DNA from: Phoebastria nigripes
Lineage: Eukaryota; Chordata; Aves; Procellariiformes; Diomedeidae
Assembly: GCA_035582835.1 (NCBI GenBank)
Contig: JAYKAV010000966.1
Location: 1,444,775 to 1,508,774 of the forward strand
DNA length: 64,000 nucleotides
Direction of reading: 5' to 3'
Position numbers and translations under genes: made by a program. Positions 1 to 13,259 of the stretch are shown here, piece after piece (within the stretch, counting starts at the first letter, position 1; each line of letters starts with the position of its first letter). Below the pieces are notes generated by a model, which was given only the letters and a program-made list of their open reading frames with translations, did not search any database and was not told where the DNA came from.

Positions 1-2329
1 TGAACACTCTCTGAACTGAGTTTCTCAGAAGTCAAAGATTTGTCTTCTGTGCTGAATGTCATGGAAAACACTTTCTTTTTCCATTTTAGTCATCCTATTT
101 ACTATGAGCTGCTTCTCAAATATGTCATCATGCTGTTGTTCTTGCCTCATGTTTTCATCCTTTTCTTTCTGTACATTAGGTTATTTTGATCTGTGCTTTT
201 ATTTTCTTTCAGTTGGGTAATTAATAGAGCTGGCTTCACTCCTTTTATGCCCGTGCTGAATTTGCCTCATTTCTATTTTGCTTTTCAATTCATACGTCAG
301 CAGAGATCTCTAGTTACAATAGCTTCATGTTTCCTGGAAGTTCTGCGTCACGGGGCCAAATTTATCCTGGGTGTATTTTCCATTGACACAGAAATTACAC
401 CAGGAATGAATCATCCTCTGGTGTTTATGTTCATCTGGTCTTATTTTTTTCCCTAGACATTGTTCGTTTATATTAATCATGTAATACTGGTAGTCATTTG
501 AATGATATGAAATCAATTTATGTTGTTTTGGGGACTTGGCAAAGACAAGAACAATGAAATAAAATTATGGAAGATCCAGGCTAGACCTGTTTCTTTCACG
601 TAATGTACGTAGTACTCATGGTAAGTACTAAATGTTATTGCAGTCTATTTTTCACTGTTCTGAACAAAAGAAATGTAAGATGGGAAAATAGATTTCAGAG
701 ATAATCTTGCATTTGGGAGTACAAAAGCTGCAGATACCTCTGACCCCTATACAGAATGAAAAGATGGCTAGCAGTCAACGAGCTTTAAAGTGATGCACAC
801 TTAAAAACATGTAGAGCGACCCTTCTGAGGTCTGATATGGGTGCTTAATATGGAGTTAAACAATGGAGCTTTTCATTGTGTTTGTTAATAATCCTAGGAA
901 ACTACACATACAGAAAGGTAAAAATATGACCAAAGTTGCAAAATATTTAGATCCAGTGGTTTCCTCCTCAACACTGTCTGGATGCCAGCAGTTGGGAGAG
1001 ACAAGCATAAGAAAAAAGAGATTTTTTTAATCTCAGTTCAGTGCCTGCCTTCACTCTGGTCCTAAATAGCTGATAAAGAAATAGTCTACATCCCTGCATC
1101 TCTTGGCTGCAGTACATTCAGTGAGTCTGTGGGGATGGTCCCTACACCGCTGACATAGCAGGAGGAGCTGTAAGAGGGGAGAAGAGTTTCTGAAGCTGTT
1201 TCATTGATTTTCCCCTGAGCTGAGAGGCAGCAGTACCTAGCCAGTTATTATATACTCCTTGCCAGCTGGTCAATATATCAGCATATGGTGGTGGGATCTG
1301 GGAGTGAGACCCTTCCCTGCCCAGCCTGCCCCTAGCCAGGGAGGGCAAAGGAATTCTGGAAAGTAGTCTGGATTTTATCTGGGTCATCATGATGACAAAC
1401 ACTGTGTCTCCCACCATACTAAGGTTGAATTTCAACCCACCATGAGGAGCCTTCTCTTTGGTGCCTTGCAGGGAGCACTCTGCAAAGGAAACACAAGTTG
1501 TAGAATGTAATAGTTTGATTGATGAAAGAGGAAATCTTCACACATTAATAAAATGTATTCTGGAAGTCTTCCTTCCTGCATCTGCTCTTCAGTGATGCAT
1601 ATTGCACAGCACCCAGTTGTTTCTTACGAAGTCTATTTAGATTCGGGGTAATAGGTGGGGCAGGCTCTATTTACAGAAGGTGAAATTATGGGATTTTAAA
1701 CTCACTCTGAGGCTGCTTCTGCCTCAGTCCTATAGCACTCCAGTATCTTCTGCACTCCAGTGCTGTGATGGCTGGAAAATTACTCTTTCAGCTCTGGCAT
1801 CAAAGTGAAGCAGATTGGGGCCAGAATAAATACACATGTGGGTGCTAGAGTATGTCAGTAGGTCTTCCTGGCAGAGATGGCTGGTGAAATGGGTCCCAAA
1901 CTGTGAGGCAGCAAGGTATGAAAGAGATGCAAGGAGAGCTGGAGAGGGAGTCAAGGTGAGAGTCTTTTGTAGTGCACTTGTTCAATGTCCTTGCCTTCAT
2001 ACATATTTTTGTAGAAGTAAAACTTGAGATATCTAACCCTTGCGTGTTCTCTTTTTTAAACTATAAATGAAACCAGGAAAAATATTTTGGGGTTTTATTT
2101 CAGTTGTCAAAACTATCAGCAAATTTAATCCTAAACTCACCAAAACATTGTGTCCAAAAGAAAAAGACAAGCTTTGACAAGTGTATTTTTGCAAATTTGT
2201 GGTAAAAGCATGAAGAAGTGACTTACCTTATTCACTAAACAGACAGACAGAAAAATTACTCTTTTCTTACTTCTCCCTACCCAGCCATTCTGGACTGAAA
2301 TTTTTGAAGATATGAGAAAGCCAGATTCA
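1..2329. other. Non-coding stretch, no gene recognised
   Basis: AT-rich sequence with frequent stops in all frames. The longest open frames are under 100 codons and resemble no family I know. No CR1 end, LTR, microsatellite or RNA gene was seen. Confidence 0.6.
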
Positions 2330-2400
2330 ATTCTCTTGCAATTCAAGGGGGTTTGAACCCATATCTCACAACAGAGTTCACTAACCACTATTGTATGTGT
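2330..2400 (-). repeat. Possible tRNA-derived SINE remnant (minus)
   Basis: Read on the minus strand, this stretch has a tRNA-like A-box region (TAGTGGTTAGTGAACTC) followed by a B-box-like GGGTTCAAACCCC at about the right spacing. The sequence beyond does not fold into a full tRNA, so a tRNA gene is unlikely. Ancient tRNA-headed SINEs are known across amniotes and are the more likely source. A second, plus-strand tRNA-like segment lies about 200 bp to the right. Confidence is low because the match is short and made by eye. Confidence 0.3.
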
Positions 2401-2593
2401 TACTCCAGAGTGGATTTCTCTCAAGTACTCTTCTTAATGATGTTCAGCATTGCATAGAATACTAAACTTTTTGGAGAAGGGATAGGAGCTTAGTTGTCTT
2501 GCCTGTTTTTTCTCTCTTTACCCTGATGGATATTTCAGGTAAAGTGGACCTACTCTAATAGGAGAGATTAAGAACAACACTCAAGTATATCTT

Positions 2594-2655
2594 GGAGTGG
2601 TTCAGACTCTCCCTGGGAGGTAGGAGACAAGAGTTTAACTGCCCCTAGGAAGTGG
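2594..2655 (+). repeat. Possible tRNA-derived SINE remnant (plus)
   Basis: GAGTGGTTCAGACTCTCC followed by GGGAGGTAGGAGAC and AGAGTTTAACTGCCCC resembles the A-box to B-box stretch of a tRNA-derived SINE, but the B-box has lost the GGTTCAA core. It faces away from the minus-strand segment at 2330-2400, so the two could be arms of one compound repeat or two unrelated insertions. Confidence 0.28.
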
Positions 2656-5384
2656 AGGGGTCCTGTATCCTCTGAATAATCTTAACTCCAAATATCCCAT
2701 ATCTTTCAAATACTCTAACATTGCACTGTTAGTGTGTGTGATATAGGGAGGAGGTGCTTATTATTTATTTCCTCGAATCTGCCTCCTCTTGTATTGCAAG
2801 TACAAAAGCCCAAACACTTTCCTTGATGGTTCCTTCAACAATGTTCACCTGTGAGAGAATTAGAGTGAAAGATGTAAAACCTCATTGTGAAAGATGTAAG
2901 ACTGCAGTCATGAAAGCCTTTAGGGAACAGACACAAGTGCCCATCACAACCTTCTGGTAGCAACCAAACAGGAGTGAACAAGCTGTTTTAAAGTAATCTC
3001 ACTCAGCCTTAACAGGTCCTGCAGGCATATCAGCAGCACCTCCACATCAGAGACTGATGAGAGATCAAGTAAAACTGGCAGGAATACTTACTGTTTTGAA
3101 TGATAAGTAATTATAATGGAGAAAAGTAAAAGAAAGCAGGAGTAATGCTCAAAATTACAAAGACTAATGTGGGCATTTGCACATGAATGTGACTTGCAGT
3201 TCTTTATCTCCCAGTATGTGATCTTGAGCAAATTCAGACCAAGTACTGTCTTTGTTCACTGCTTTAATAGCTACAAACCTCCTTAAAGGAAAGACACTTT
3301 TACTTTTATCGTCTTATCAACTTCACGTGAAATAGAACCTGGCTGTCTAAAACAGCCTTGTGTCTCAAGGTGCTCTACAAAGTAGGAGCTTTGTAGAGAC
3401 TGATTGTGCACTGACATACAAGCAAGTGGAATGGACAGGTGTATTTGACAATAACTTTTACACAGTGTTTTGTTTGAAAGCCTGGAAGAGCTGTCCAGCT
3501 GCGCTGCATCATCTTGTTACATTTTTTTCATGTCATAAAGTCAGTCTGACAGAACTAGGATGTGATGAAAAGAAACGGCTCTTATACACATCTAAGTGGA
3601 CCTGTAGCTTATCGGGCTGTTGCTAAACAGTGGTAGCTTGGATTATGTGCAGGTGGTTTCCCTGTGGTGGTAGGCCTGTCTTTGTGTGGTTCTGACATGG
3701 AAACGCCATTTTCAATATGAATTAATGTATAACAAACTGTTCATAGGTTGATTAAAGATTTATGTCTTGCAAGGCTAGTTCTCCAGTGTTTTAAACTATT
3801 ATTGACACAATGATGGCAGTTCCCAAATGCGGATATTCCTCCACATCAGCTCATATCAATGTTATTTAGCTGTTGTTTAAATATTTAAAACTCAATTTTA
3901 GTTTAAAAATACAGACATCATAAAAGATAATACTTACTTGTTTTTAAACAACTGAAAAGGCAGGAGAGGACTGAAAGTACAGTTATTCTTAGACTTAATT
4001 TGAAGTGACTTCTTGCTGATTAGGGTAGTGCATTTAATTTCAGAGTAATATCTTTGTTCTCCTTGCAGGTTTTGGAACAACATGTCCATATTATGAATTC
4101 ACTCTGATAAATATTTCTTGCCTCTGTCTTTCAAACAGAGATCCAATGCACAGCATGAGCAAATGTGAATCTCGTATTTGGAGAAGCATGATAAGCATTT
4201 CAAAATTCAGCCCAAATATCATCAAATATATTCCTTGTTGGAAAGAGAGACTATGATTAACCTGCTAAAGCTTTTCCCCGTGGATGATCACAGTTGTTTT
4301 CATTTCTTTCAGGAGCACATCCTTGGAACTATGTGGTACTTTAAACTATGGATAAAACCTCATGGTTTGTGTTTTGCTTTGAGAAGACAGGTTTATTGCC
4401 AGATTCAAGAGTGTGCCTTTCTAGGGAACTCAGATTCTTTTGTGAAAAACTAGGGACTTACATTCTTCCAGATTTGCCCTCCAGTGACAGCACCTAACTG
4501 CATATGTAGAACAACATGAATCCTGGCTTTCTTGGCTCTCTGACTAGGTATAAGCATGTCAGAGTTTTCTCAGAAGTTTTGAAACTTCTGTCTGTGCTAC
4601 TGAGGTTCTTAAATCTCCATGGATTCTCTTTAAATAACATACAGCTTTCACTGCATCTAGAGATCAATAGTCACCTGGTAGCAGAGTGTAACATTCCCTG
4701 GCATTGGCTTTTAGTGATCGGCCTAATCTAGACTAACTCTAACCGTGACTTTGAGACTTTTGTCAAGCGACCTGGAGCCTCCCAGCAGAGAGGGGACGAT
4801 GATATAGTTTATTGATTGTCTCAGTCTTTTCTTTCACTGAGAGATCTGTGTTACTGGTCTAGGAAACATGCCTTGCTTAGCATGTCTGCCATCAGCCATG
4901 ACTTCACAGCACCTTATTTTCCATTTCTAGTGCTGCAGTTGTTCTCTGGGCTTTGTGGCTTTATCAGGACAGTTTCTCATGGCTTGTGATTAGGTTGCAT
5001 TCCCACTGATGCTCAAAGGTGATTAAGCTATTCCTTTCCAAAGAGCACAGCCAATAGATGATAGCCCCTGCTGCTGATACTGCAATTTTACCCAGTAATC
5101 ATTCCATGCAAAAGCAGCTATGCTGGGAAGGAATGGCAGAACCTCAAGTTCTTTTAGGGCAGGTGAACAATGGGTCTGTACTGTTAGGGTTGTCCTTGAT
5201 GTCTTCTTCTGGACTTACAAATCAGGAATTCCGTTCTTTATGGAACAACTGTTTCATAAGCAGGGTTGGGGTGTGCTACTCGCTTCATTGTAGTCTCAAG
5301 CTCGGTTTTGAGGACGATCTTTAGAGAAAGCAAAGCATCTGAGAAATGCCTTGGATCCAGTTTTCCTACTTGGGGTACGGTAAG
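2656..5384. other. Non-coding stretch, no gene recognised
   Basis: AT-rich DNA without a recognisable gene. The only local structure seen is a short imperfect duplication, GTGAAAGATGTAARAC at 2865-2880 and 2887-2902. Open frames such as 3360-3626 and 4178-4453 show no known domain and are taken as chance. Confidence 0.55.
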
Positions 5385-5474
5385 ACCACAGCTCACTCTA
5401 CAGCATTTGTCAAACCATGAGGGTTAAAGTGGATTTCTGAGCCACGGTTGGCAGCATGTGTCATCTCATTAGAA
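5385..5474 (+). repeat. Diverged dispersed repeat, copy 1
   Basis: This 90-bp stretch aligns by eye with 7496-7584 in the same orientation at roughly two thirds identity. It shares an exact CATTTGTCAAAC core, the flanking ATGARGGWTAAARTGGA, and TCTCATT near the end. Most differences are transitions, as expected for two old copies of one interspersed repeat. I do not recognise the family. A local segmental duplication followed by decay is the alternative. Confidence 0.5.
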
Positions 5475-7495
5475 ACTGTTTGAGATGCAGGGCTTCAGGT
5501 AAGCATCGCTTCTCCTCCAATATAGAGAGAACTGAATTTTAACCCTTAGGCTGTTGCAATGTCATGCCCCATTTGTATGGGTAACTGACTTCCTTTTTTC
5601 TGTTTGCTTATGGGAATGATGCAGATTCCAGGAAAGTTGGATTGTCCATGCAGTTTCACACACCATGCATGTTATGCTGGAGGAAGATCCCTCTAATTTT
5701 GGGGACAGGTGGGATCCCATTTATTAGCATTTTCTACTCACTAATGCAGATATTTTCCTCATTGTTTCTCTTCCATATTTTTCTGTAGTGCTGCAAGATA
5801 CATATGGTCTGAGATTTACCCTTACCAGTAGTCAACTATTTCCCTGCCCCGGGGAAGGAAGGTGTCCCCACCTGTGTTTTATCACAGTAAATGGGTGCTC
5901 AATTTATGCCCTAAATATTCCACTTGCAGTAATGTGTAATGCTTCTTTTCCACAAAGAAATGTAATCCAAGTCACAGTCCTGCTCAAAGTAAATGTTGCT
6001 CTACAGCCTAGTGTCTTAATCTACACATACAAACTCCAAATACATGAACTATTACCTCTCATGTAATAGTATATCATAAGGCCAGAATGAGTGTTTCTGG
6101 ATACTCAGTTTTGATTTAGCTCACAGGTTGTGACTTCTTGCAAAACATCAACCGGGTTCAGGAGCTGATGCTGTTGTGGATCTGGGTTCACGGATGCTCT
6201 GATTCCACTGAAGACAGCAGGGGACATATCATACTTCATGTCATGTTGTAGTTTCAGGGGAGTTTTTGTTACAGGCATTCCAGTGATATTCTTATTCAGA
6301 GCACATATCTAATTTCAAGCAAGCTCTGCTAGTCTAGTGCCATTAGACATATTGTTTGCACAGTTGGTAGAATTCTGAGGAGTGTTGAAAGTAACAAGTG
6401 GATTCACTTGTATCTTCAAATTGCCAGGGAAACACAACCATGCAATCAATTTTTCCTGTGACATTGCCATCCTCAGCCAGCTTTGTTGAAAGTATGTAGC
6501 TTCAACATGTGAAGCATTGATGATTTTAGTTATTCTCTATCACATTTAGAGTGAATAAGAGCTCACCATTTGTATTTTACAGCAACTGAAACAATTCAGT
6601 GTACAGTGAATTGCAATCACTGAAGTCAAAGGCAGTTTTCTGTCTACCTGAGCAGTAACAGCACCTTCAGCAAGGCAGAAGGATTGGCTGTGGGACTTGG
6701 AATATCCCAGGAGGAAAGGAAGATGAAACAGTGAGGTGATCATGGGAAGGAGCAACAGCATTCAGTGAGCATTTGAAAAGTGCATGCCCCATCTTTATAA
6801 GCAGAGGAGTCTGACTGTTGTTCCTAATCTGGCTAGAAGGACTTGGGCAAGTAGCTCTAAGCAGCGATTTGGGAATGCTCCATCAAGGCAACTGAGCATA
6901 CGTGCTCAGGAGGGAGTTTAACTTCTGAATCGTCAGGAAGCGATTCAGGAAAAACAGTAAGTCATCTTACTGGCAATAAGAGTAAGCCTGATTTCTGTCT
7001 TCTTTTTAATTGTATTTGTTTAAATTTTTTATCTTGTTGCCAGTAGCCAAATTCTTTGCAACATGCTGAATGCATATCAGGGTTTTTTTTTATTTCAGCA
7101 CCTCTCAGGATTTGAGTAAATGGTCTGAGGACTGATCTCACTGATACTGTCCCCAGAAAAATAGTCTGTTTCTGCTGCTATATTTCCCTGATCTGTTACA
7201 GAGGAGATTGTGAAGAAATTTTGAACCAACTATATCTTTTGTTTGTATTTAGCTTTTGTCTAATTTTATCATTTCTTTGTCCTAGAAATTGCAGTAGCCC
7301 ATCTGTGTTACTACTCTCAAGAGGAAGGATCAAAAATCTCCCATCTTCCAGTGTAAGTACTGGGGGACAGTGGAAATACTGAATGTTCTGTTCACAATTT
7401 TGTTCCTGCACTTGCCCTGTCATTGCCATCTAGAACTTTAACTGTTTCTCAGTACCTCAGTCAGTAACTTGTTGTTCCTTACATTTAATATAAGA
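5475..7495. other. Non-coding stretch, no gene recognised
   Basis: AT-rich sequence between the two copies of the diverged repeat. Open frames at 5788-6066 and 7196-7429 (minus) contain no motif I recognise. No other repeat end or RNA gene was seen. Confidence 0.55.
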
Positions 7496-7584
7496 GCACA
7501 GCCCATTTTGTAACATTTGTCAAACTATGAAGGATAAAATGGAGCTTTTAACCATAGCTGATGCCATGTATGTCTCATTCATAA
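7496..7584 (+). repeat. Diverged dispersed repeat, copy 2
   Basis: Partner of 5385-5474, same orientation, start to start about 2.1 kb apart. The best conserved part is the CATTTGTCAAAC core at about 7514-7525. The family is unknown and no terminal repeats or target duplications could be defined. Confidence 0.5.
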
Positions 7585-10010
7585 CATCTGGAGGTGCTGG
7601 AATCCAGGCAATCATATTTCCTTTTGCAGTATGGGGAGAATTGAATGCTGTGATGCCTATTTCCCTCCATTCTTTTCTCTATTCCCTTTTCCCAGACATT
7701 GTAGTTTGTGTTTAGAAAGGTTTCCTGATACTCACTAGGTGATTTTAGTTTCCAGACCTGTGCTCAATGACTGCTAGGAGCCTAACAGCTATACTAGAAA
7801 CTGAGAAGACATGTAAAAAGCTTGGAAGCCTGAAGCACTGGTTCAGAACATGGCACAATCTGTCTTTCAGTGAGTTACAGTTTTAGAGGCTTTAATCCAA
7901 CTAGCTGAGAATTTCATTGGCATGGTTACACAAAGGAATTGAGAACTGGTCATCTGCAAAGCAACCTTAATATATGTATGTTTTTAAACAAGTTAGCTCA
8001 TCTCTGTAAATGCCAAAAATTACATGATTTTTGCAGTGCCTTGGGAAACTCAGCTGCTTTTCCAGCTTATTGTTATTTCATATCTTTTCTTTTGCCACCA
8101 AAAAGGCTGAGAAATCATACTGCCTCCTTTAGAAAAAGCTTTGTTTAGGGGATAAAAATGCAAAAGCAGCCTACAGGAGCCTCTTCTTTTTCAGCATCCT
8201 TTGAGGCTGACTCATGGTTTAGCTTTTTGTTTTTTCTCAACGGGTGACCTCCACACACAGCAATCCCTCTAAGCAAGCTTATTCCACTTGCTCTGAATTA
8301 TCTGACCAACACAACTCTGTTATACAAAGCTTCATATAGAGCAAGAATTTTCTGTCCTGAAAACCCCTCATCAGTGAAGAAGCCAGAATGAATGTATACA
8401 TCTTCTTCTGTTCTGAAATGTCAAGAGAATAGGTTTGGGTAAGAACATGCTTTCAAATGCACAGTCTCACTCCAGCTGCCTTATGTTACAGCTTGCTGTC
8501 CACAGCCTTTGTGTTCCATAACAATATTAGAATATGCCGGGGCTCCTGTGGCCCAACTTCCTATTGTAAATCTCACACTGAAACCCTCGGTCATCTGAAC
8601 TGCTGTATACACAAGATATTTGTGGAGAGAGGAGGATACAGTGGCATCCGTCTTATCACAGAAGAGAAGTCTGCTTCATTGCACAGAGGAATTAGTGTTA
8701 CTGTAGACGCTTTTAAGGATAAATCAGATGCGAGTTCAATGTTGAAACCACAATCCTATGGGTCATTAATAAATAGCTGCCATCTGCTTGAATGTATGGG
8801 TGTTGCATACATTTCCTTTTAGTTCCACAAACCTTCTCTTATTTCCCTGCAAAAGGCTAATTTTCAGCTCTTATGTATTTCCCTTTGCCTGTATGTCTTC
8901 TCAATTATTAGTGTCGTGCCTATTTCAAACTGAGGCTTTTGCCTATGTATCAGCTCTTAGTAAAAGGAAGGCGTAATTGCCGAAAGGGGTCTTTTGGTAT
9001 AGTGGCTAGTTAATATATTTAACATTTAATGAGGAAGTAATCATTAAAACTAAGTAAGTCAAACCTTTGACCACAGTCAAAATCTCCTTTCGTGAACTTA
9101 GGAATTGAAAATATTTATGTGGACACCTGTATAAATCACCTGTGTGTTTGCAGGTATTGTATTTAAAGGGCCTGGATCACCTGCTGCTCCAGCTGCTGTG
9201 CATCTAATGTTGTCAAAACCAGAGCTGATTCCTAAAAAACCTTCTGAAACAAGTAGGAGGTAGCAAAACTGTTTTCCTTTACAAATGTTTAACTTCCCAC
9301 CTGCAATAGCTGAGTATGTTATACAACAGCAGGTCAGATATAAGCTTACAGTATTTGCATGATTGAAAGAGATGGTATTGATTAATGAAGTCCACCTGAT
9401 ATATAAATTACCTTTAGGTTTTTTTAGTTTGTGTTTGGTTTTTTTTTTATATTTTCTTTGTATCAGTTATGGGCCTTGCAAATCACCTTCAAGGAAAATT
9501 TAAAGCATGAACACAAAGGTATGCCACTTCCAAGTTTCCAAGATCTGTTGGTTTGCATGAGTGCATTGAATATTTTCAGAATAAGAGTATTTACAACTGT
9601 GATTATGTATTACATTAAGGAACCACCAAAAATCAAACTCAACACTGATTCAACTAAAATTAGTGTTACACTTTTATAACTGATTTGGGGATTTTAATGG
9701 TCTGCTTGCCTGGCTTTTTTTTTTAAAGTTGATGTGTCCCTGCAGAAAGACACTCATAGCCAATGAACATAGTGTTTTTGATAATAATAATGATGAATCA
9801 GTCCATTTTTGAAGGAAACAATAGAGTCTATAAAAGAGTAAATCCACTTGTTTATAGGCTAAATGGCTGGTAGGCCAGAATGTCAAAGCTGAAATGTTTG
9901 AAAGTGCACTTTTCCCTTCTCCTTTAATACAGCATTGATATATGCTTAGTCTTTTATTCCACACGCTTTATATTGACGACATTTTATGAAGTCATTCCAG
10001 TGGTCACTAG
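7585..10010. other. Non-coding stretch, no gene recognised
   Basis: AT-rich DNA. The 121-codon open frame at 8457-8822 is the longest here and shows no recognisable domain, signal peptide or repeat. I regard it as chance. No other feature was seen. Confidence 0.5.
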
Positions 10011-10243
10011 GAATCATGGAATCATAGAATCATAGAATCATTAAGGTTGGAAAAGACCTCTAAGATCATCGAGTCCAACTGTCAACCCAACACCACCATG
10101 CCCACTAAACCATGTCCCTAAGCGCCACATCTACACGTCTTTTAAATACTTCCAGGGATGGTGACTCCACCACTTCCCTGGGCAGCCTGTTCCAATGCTT
10201 AACCACTCTTTCAGTAAAGAAATTTTTCCTAATGTCCAATCTA
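10011..10243 (-). mobile_element. CR1 LINE 3' end, strongly 5'-truncated
   Basis: Minus-strand CR1. Reading left to right on the plus strand it opens with the reverse-complemented tail (repeated AATCATAG), then AAGGTTGGAAAAGACCTC, then the end of the CR1 coding region and 3' UTR. The body is close to identical to 38,700-38,930 in the opposite orientation, so both belong to the same CR1 subfamily. Only about 230 bp survive, as is usual for CR1 copies made by target-primed reverse transcription. The reverse transcriptase and endonuclease regions are absent, so it cannot move by itself. No target-site duplication is visible, normal for CR1. The far end carries an odd duplication, listed separately. 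Confidence 0.96.
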
Positions 10244-10273
10244 AGATTAGACATAATCATAATGTCCAATCTA
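10230..10273. repeat. Duplicated 14-mer at the CR1 5' junction
   Basis: TAATGTCCAATCTA occurs at 10230-10243, where the CR1 body ends, and again at 10260-10273, 30 bp further on. Between them lies GATTAGACAT, close to the reverse complement of part of the same motif. The layout looks like a small template-switch or fill-in product at the 5' end of the insertion. Confidence 0.7.
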
Positions 10274-12809
10274 CATCTTAAATGTAAGATTATGGGTTAT
10301 TTCACATGTATTGAGCTTAGAAGAATGAATTAAAATAAATGAGACAATTATGTGGAATATTTTAGCAATAGTTTGTCCAAATACTTTAAGATGAACTGTA
10401 TCTTTAATCTGCATAGATTCCATTCTGGTGTAAATACATGTTGCTAAAAGAGAATCTGTGCACCTGTTTCTCAGAAATATTTGTATTTGTTGGAAGTTTT
10501 TAGACTAGAGATGATGTATTGACTAAAGAGGGTGACTGTTTTATGTTGTTGAGTAAAGAGAGAAAATTATTTGATAAAATCAAATAGATGCTGTGTCTAA
10601 CTGCTTATATTTATAACGGAACTTTTTACATTTAAGCAGTAGAAATAATTCTAAAGCAAAAATATCTGCAATTTGTTCATATTATTGCTGTGAATATACA
10701 TGTTGTTGGGATGTACAGTCCTGGTTAACTGAAAACACTTGGAGATGTATTTGGCCAAAGATTTGCTGCAGTTATGAATGGTAGGATCTGTGGATGGCAA
10801 TGTGACATTGTCACTGTTTTGAAACATGTTTTCTGCGGAGATGGCAGAACTTTGGAGAGTAAATGTTAAATGGGGATACCCCTTGTTAGCTTAAAATACC
10901 TGATTAAGCCTGTGAAAGGTCTGCATAATTAACATAGAGATTGTTCTTGGCTAAGAAATTCTGCAGTAAAAAATGGAGTAAACCAACCTGTTTGTTTCAA
11001 AGACTTTGCTAGAGAAGAAGGAATTTCAGAATCTTTTCTTCCCCTTCACATGTATTGGCTTTGGATAGTTGTAATCTATGGTAAAATAGGATCAAGTTTT
11101 CAGGTTTTACTAAAGGAGAAAGAGAGAAATTGTGGATCCTAAATGGGAATATTATGCCCCACTTTTCCAACTGAATGAATAGAAATCAGAACTTTTTTTT
11201 CCCTCCTACCTCTGTGTCCATTTCTGCGAATCGCGTACTGTATCCAACTTAACAGGGAGTAGTCTCTGCTTCCTATTGTTTGTGCATTTTTTATATTAGT
11301 TTACAGTTAATGGTTTATATTTTATATAGATGTTAATGTCTTCCTCTCTCCTACCATTCTATTTTAGGGAAAGACAATAAAAGAACATATTATATTTTAT
11401 GTCACATTGTTCACTAAGTTTTAAGAGAAGGAAAATTATTTTAATTTTAAATTGACCCTTCCTGAAACAAATCACTCAATTTTTCTTAAAATGAGTGTCA
11501 TGATTTTTATGTAGACAAACTTTCAAGCTCTAAACTTCTGGATTGATGTTATGTTTTCCCTTTGAGTGCAAGTAATTATTTTTAAGATTTTCTTCTTATT
11601 AATAATATTTACCAGGGCATATGCTCATCTTTTCTGAATGTTAATTGATGGCAGAGTTCAATTTTTCTGTCATCGCATGGGGTTTGTCAAGCACAGACAG
11701 TAATAACTCAGAGCTGGGAGACTGCAAAACATGTGTCTTAGCTGAGGAAACATTGTCTTCCAACACAGCAGGCTTTCTAGCGTATTAGAAAAAAGTTAGT
11801 ATTAGGGAACTCCCTCCAATATTTTTAGTAATTCGAAACAGTGACACTCTTGCTACAAATGTGTATGGTGCAATGTTGCTGATGTACTGTCATTCAAGCC
11901 CCCCAACCCTTTTTTTTTTTAATCCTGAGGATTCAAGTCTGTACTCCTACAAGACTTGGGAAATGTTTCTGAAAGTTCACGGAACATTTCGTATATGGGT
12001 AATGTTCTTGCAAATGAAGCTTTGATGGGCTGGGTACTACTGTTATTCAACAGGACTGAAAAGTCCCAAGAACTGGCTGCTTTCTGAACTTCCCTGCCAC
12101 CAGAAGGAAAACAGCTGAGTCAGGAGGGAGCTTCTGCTGTCTCCAACCCCTTAAAAAGAGGAATCTTTTGAACAAGAAAGAAATACAGGAATTTGCTTCT
12201 TTCTCTGAGGAGAACGGTGAAGTGAACAGAAAGGGTCCAGAACCTGGGGAAAATCAGCTCCCATATTCTCATGCAAAAAAAAAAGTTGAAATTAAGCTGT
12301 TGTTACTTCCTTCTTTCTTGTTTCCCCTTTCTTACAGTTGCAGATCTGAAAAGTGAGAATGGAGAACTTTCTTGGACCTACAGATCTCCCCAGGCAGAAG
12401 AAGCAGGAAGGCCTGAGGACTGGTAGTGTCAGGCACACCTGCCCCAGGGCTAGCGGAGGTGCATGGAGTAGCCCCATCCTTGACCAGCACAGCCACTGCT
12501 ACAGGAAGGAGAGGGAGCATGCTGGGGGACCCAAAGGCAGATGTGGAGCTTGGGAAGAAACTAGTGCTGGAGAGCAGAAGACAACCTCTTGTTTCCCATT
12601 TTAAGCTGTGTGAGATAGTAACTGCACTGGAGGTGGGAAGGGAGAAGCCAAAATCTCAGTGAAACAAGTAAAGCTTACATTCACTCACAAGTTTAACCTG
12701 TAAGTTGAAAGGTTTCTGATGACTGTCTTTGGATTAGGCAATAATGAAATACTATTCCAGTCTACAAAATACTTGCTCTGAACTACTTACTATCTGGTTT
12801 AAAAGCAGA
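10274..12809. other. Non-coding stretch, no gene recognised
   Basis: AT-rich to about 12.0 kb, then more balanced in 12,150-12,660, where several short open frames overlap in different frames. None shows a known domain. A T run lies near 11,911-11,921. No repeat family was recognised. Confidence 0.5.
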
Positions 12810-12878
12810 CCCCCCCCCCCCCCCCAAACCTCCGTTCTCCATCAGCATGTCACTTTTTTTCTTTTTTTTTTGGGGGGG
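12810..12878. repeat. Homopolymer cluster: C16, T7-C-T10, G7
   Basis: A run of 16 C (12810-12825), followed after 28 bases by T7, one C, T10 and G7 (12854-12878). Such tracts vary in length between individuals and are prone to assembly error. The C16 tract gives G16 on the minus strand. Confidence 0.9.
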
Positions 12879-13259
12879 AGAAGCTGCATGGTTTCTGAGG
12901 CGCTCTGGGAGAGCAAATGTCAACACTGTGTGGAAGATTTATGTCCATTTAAAACCAAGGTCTGTTGAATCAATTATGTGTGCACATATAATAGCACTCC
13001 AAATCTGGGTATGTTGCTTTTCCATGCAAAATTCAGGTTCTTGCACAGTGCTTCCAATTTCAATGTATTATGTGTTGCAGTTCCGTATTCCGAAAGTCCA
13101 TAGTTGCTGTTATCTGATATTTATACAATGGAGACTCTGGGCAGCCAGATATGTGGGACTGGCAGCAATTTTTGGGTAAACTTTCTTAAAGGAGTTTGAG
13201 TTGCTGTGTAGTCTTGAAGGGCTGATTCTTCTTTTCTCCCTCCTGTGAGCAGTTATATA

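Noticed and set aside
2330..2400. Functional tRNA gene
   Set aside because: A- and B-box-like words are present, but no convincing acceptor stem or cloverleaf can be drawn. A SINE relic is more likely.
8457..8822. 121-codon plus-strand frame
   Set aside because: No homology I can recognise, no splice or promoter context, no repeated or domain-like pattern.
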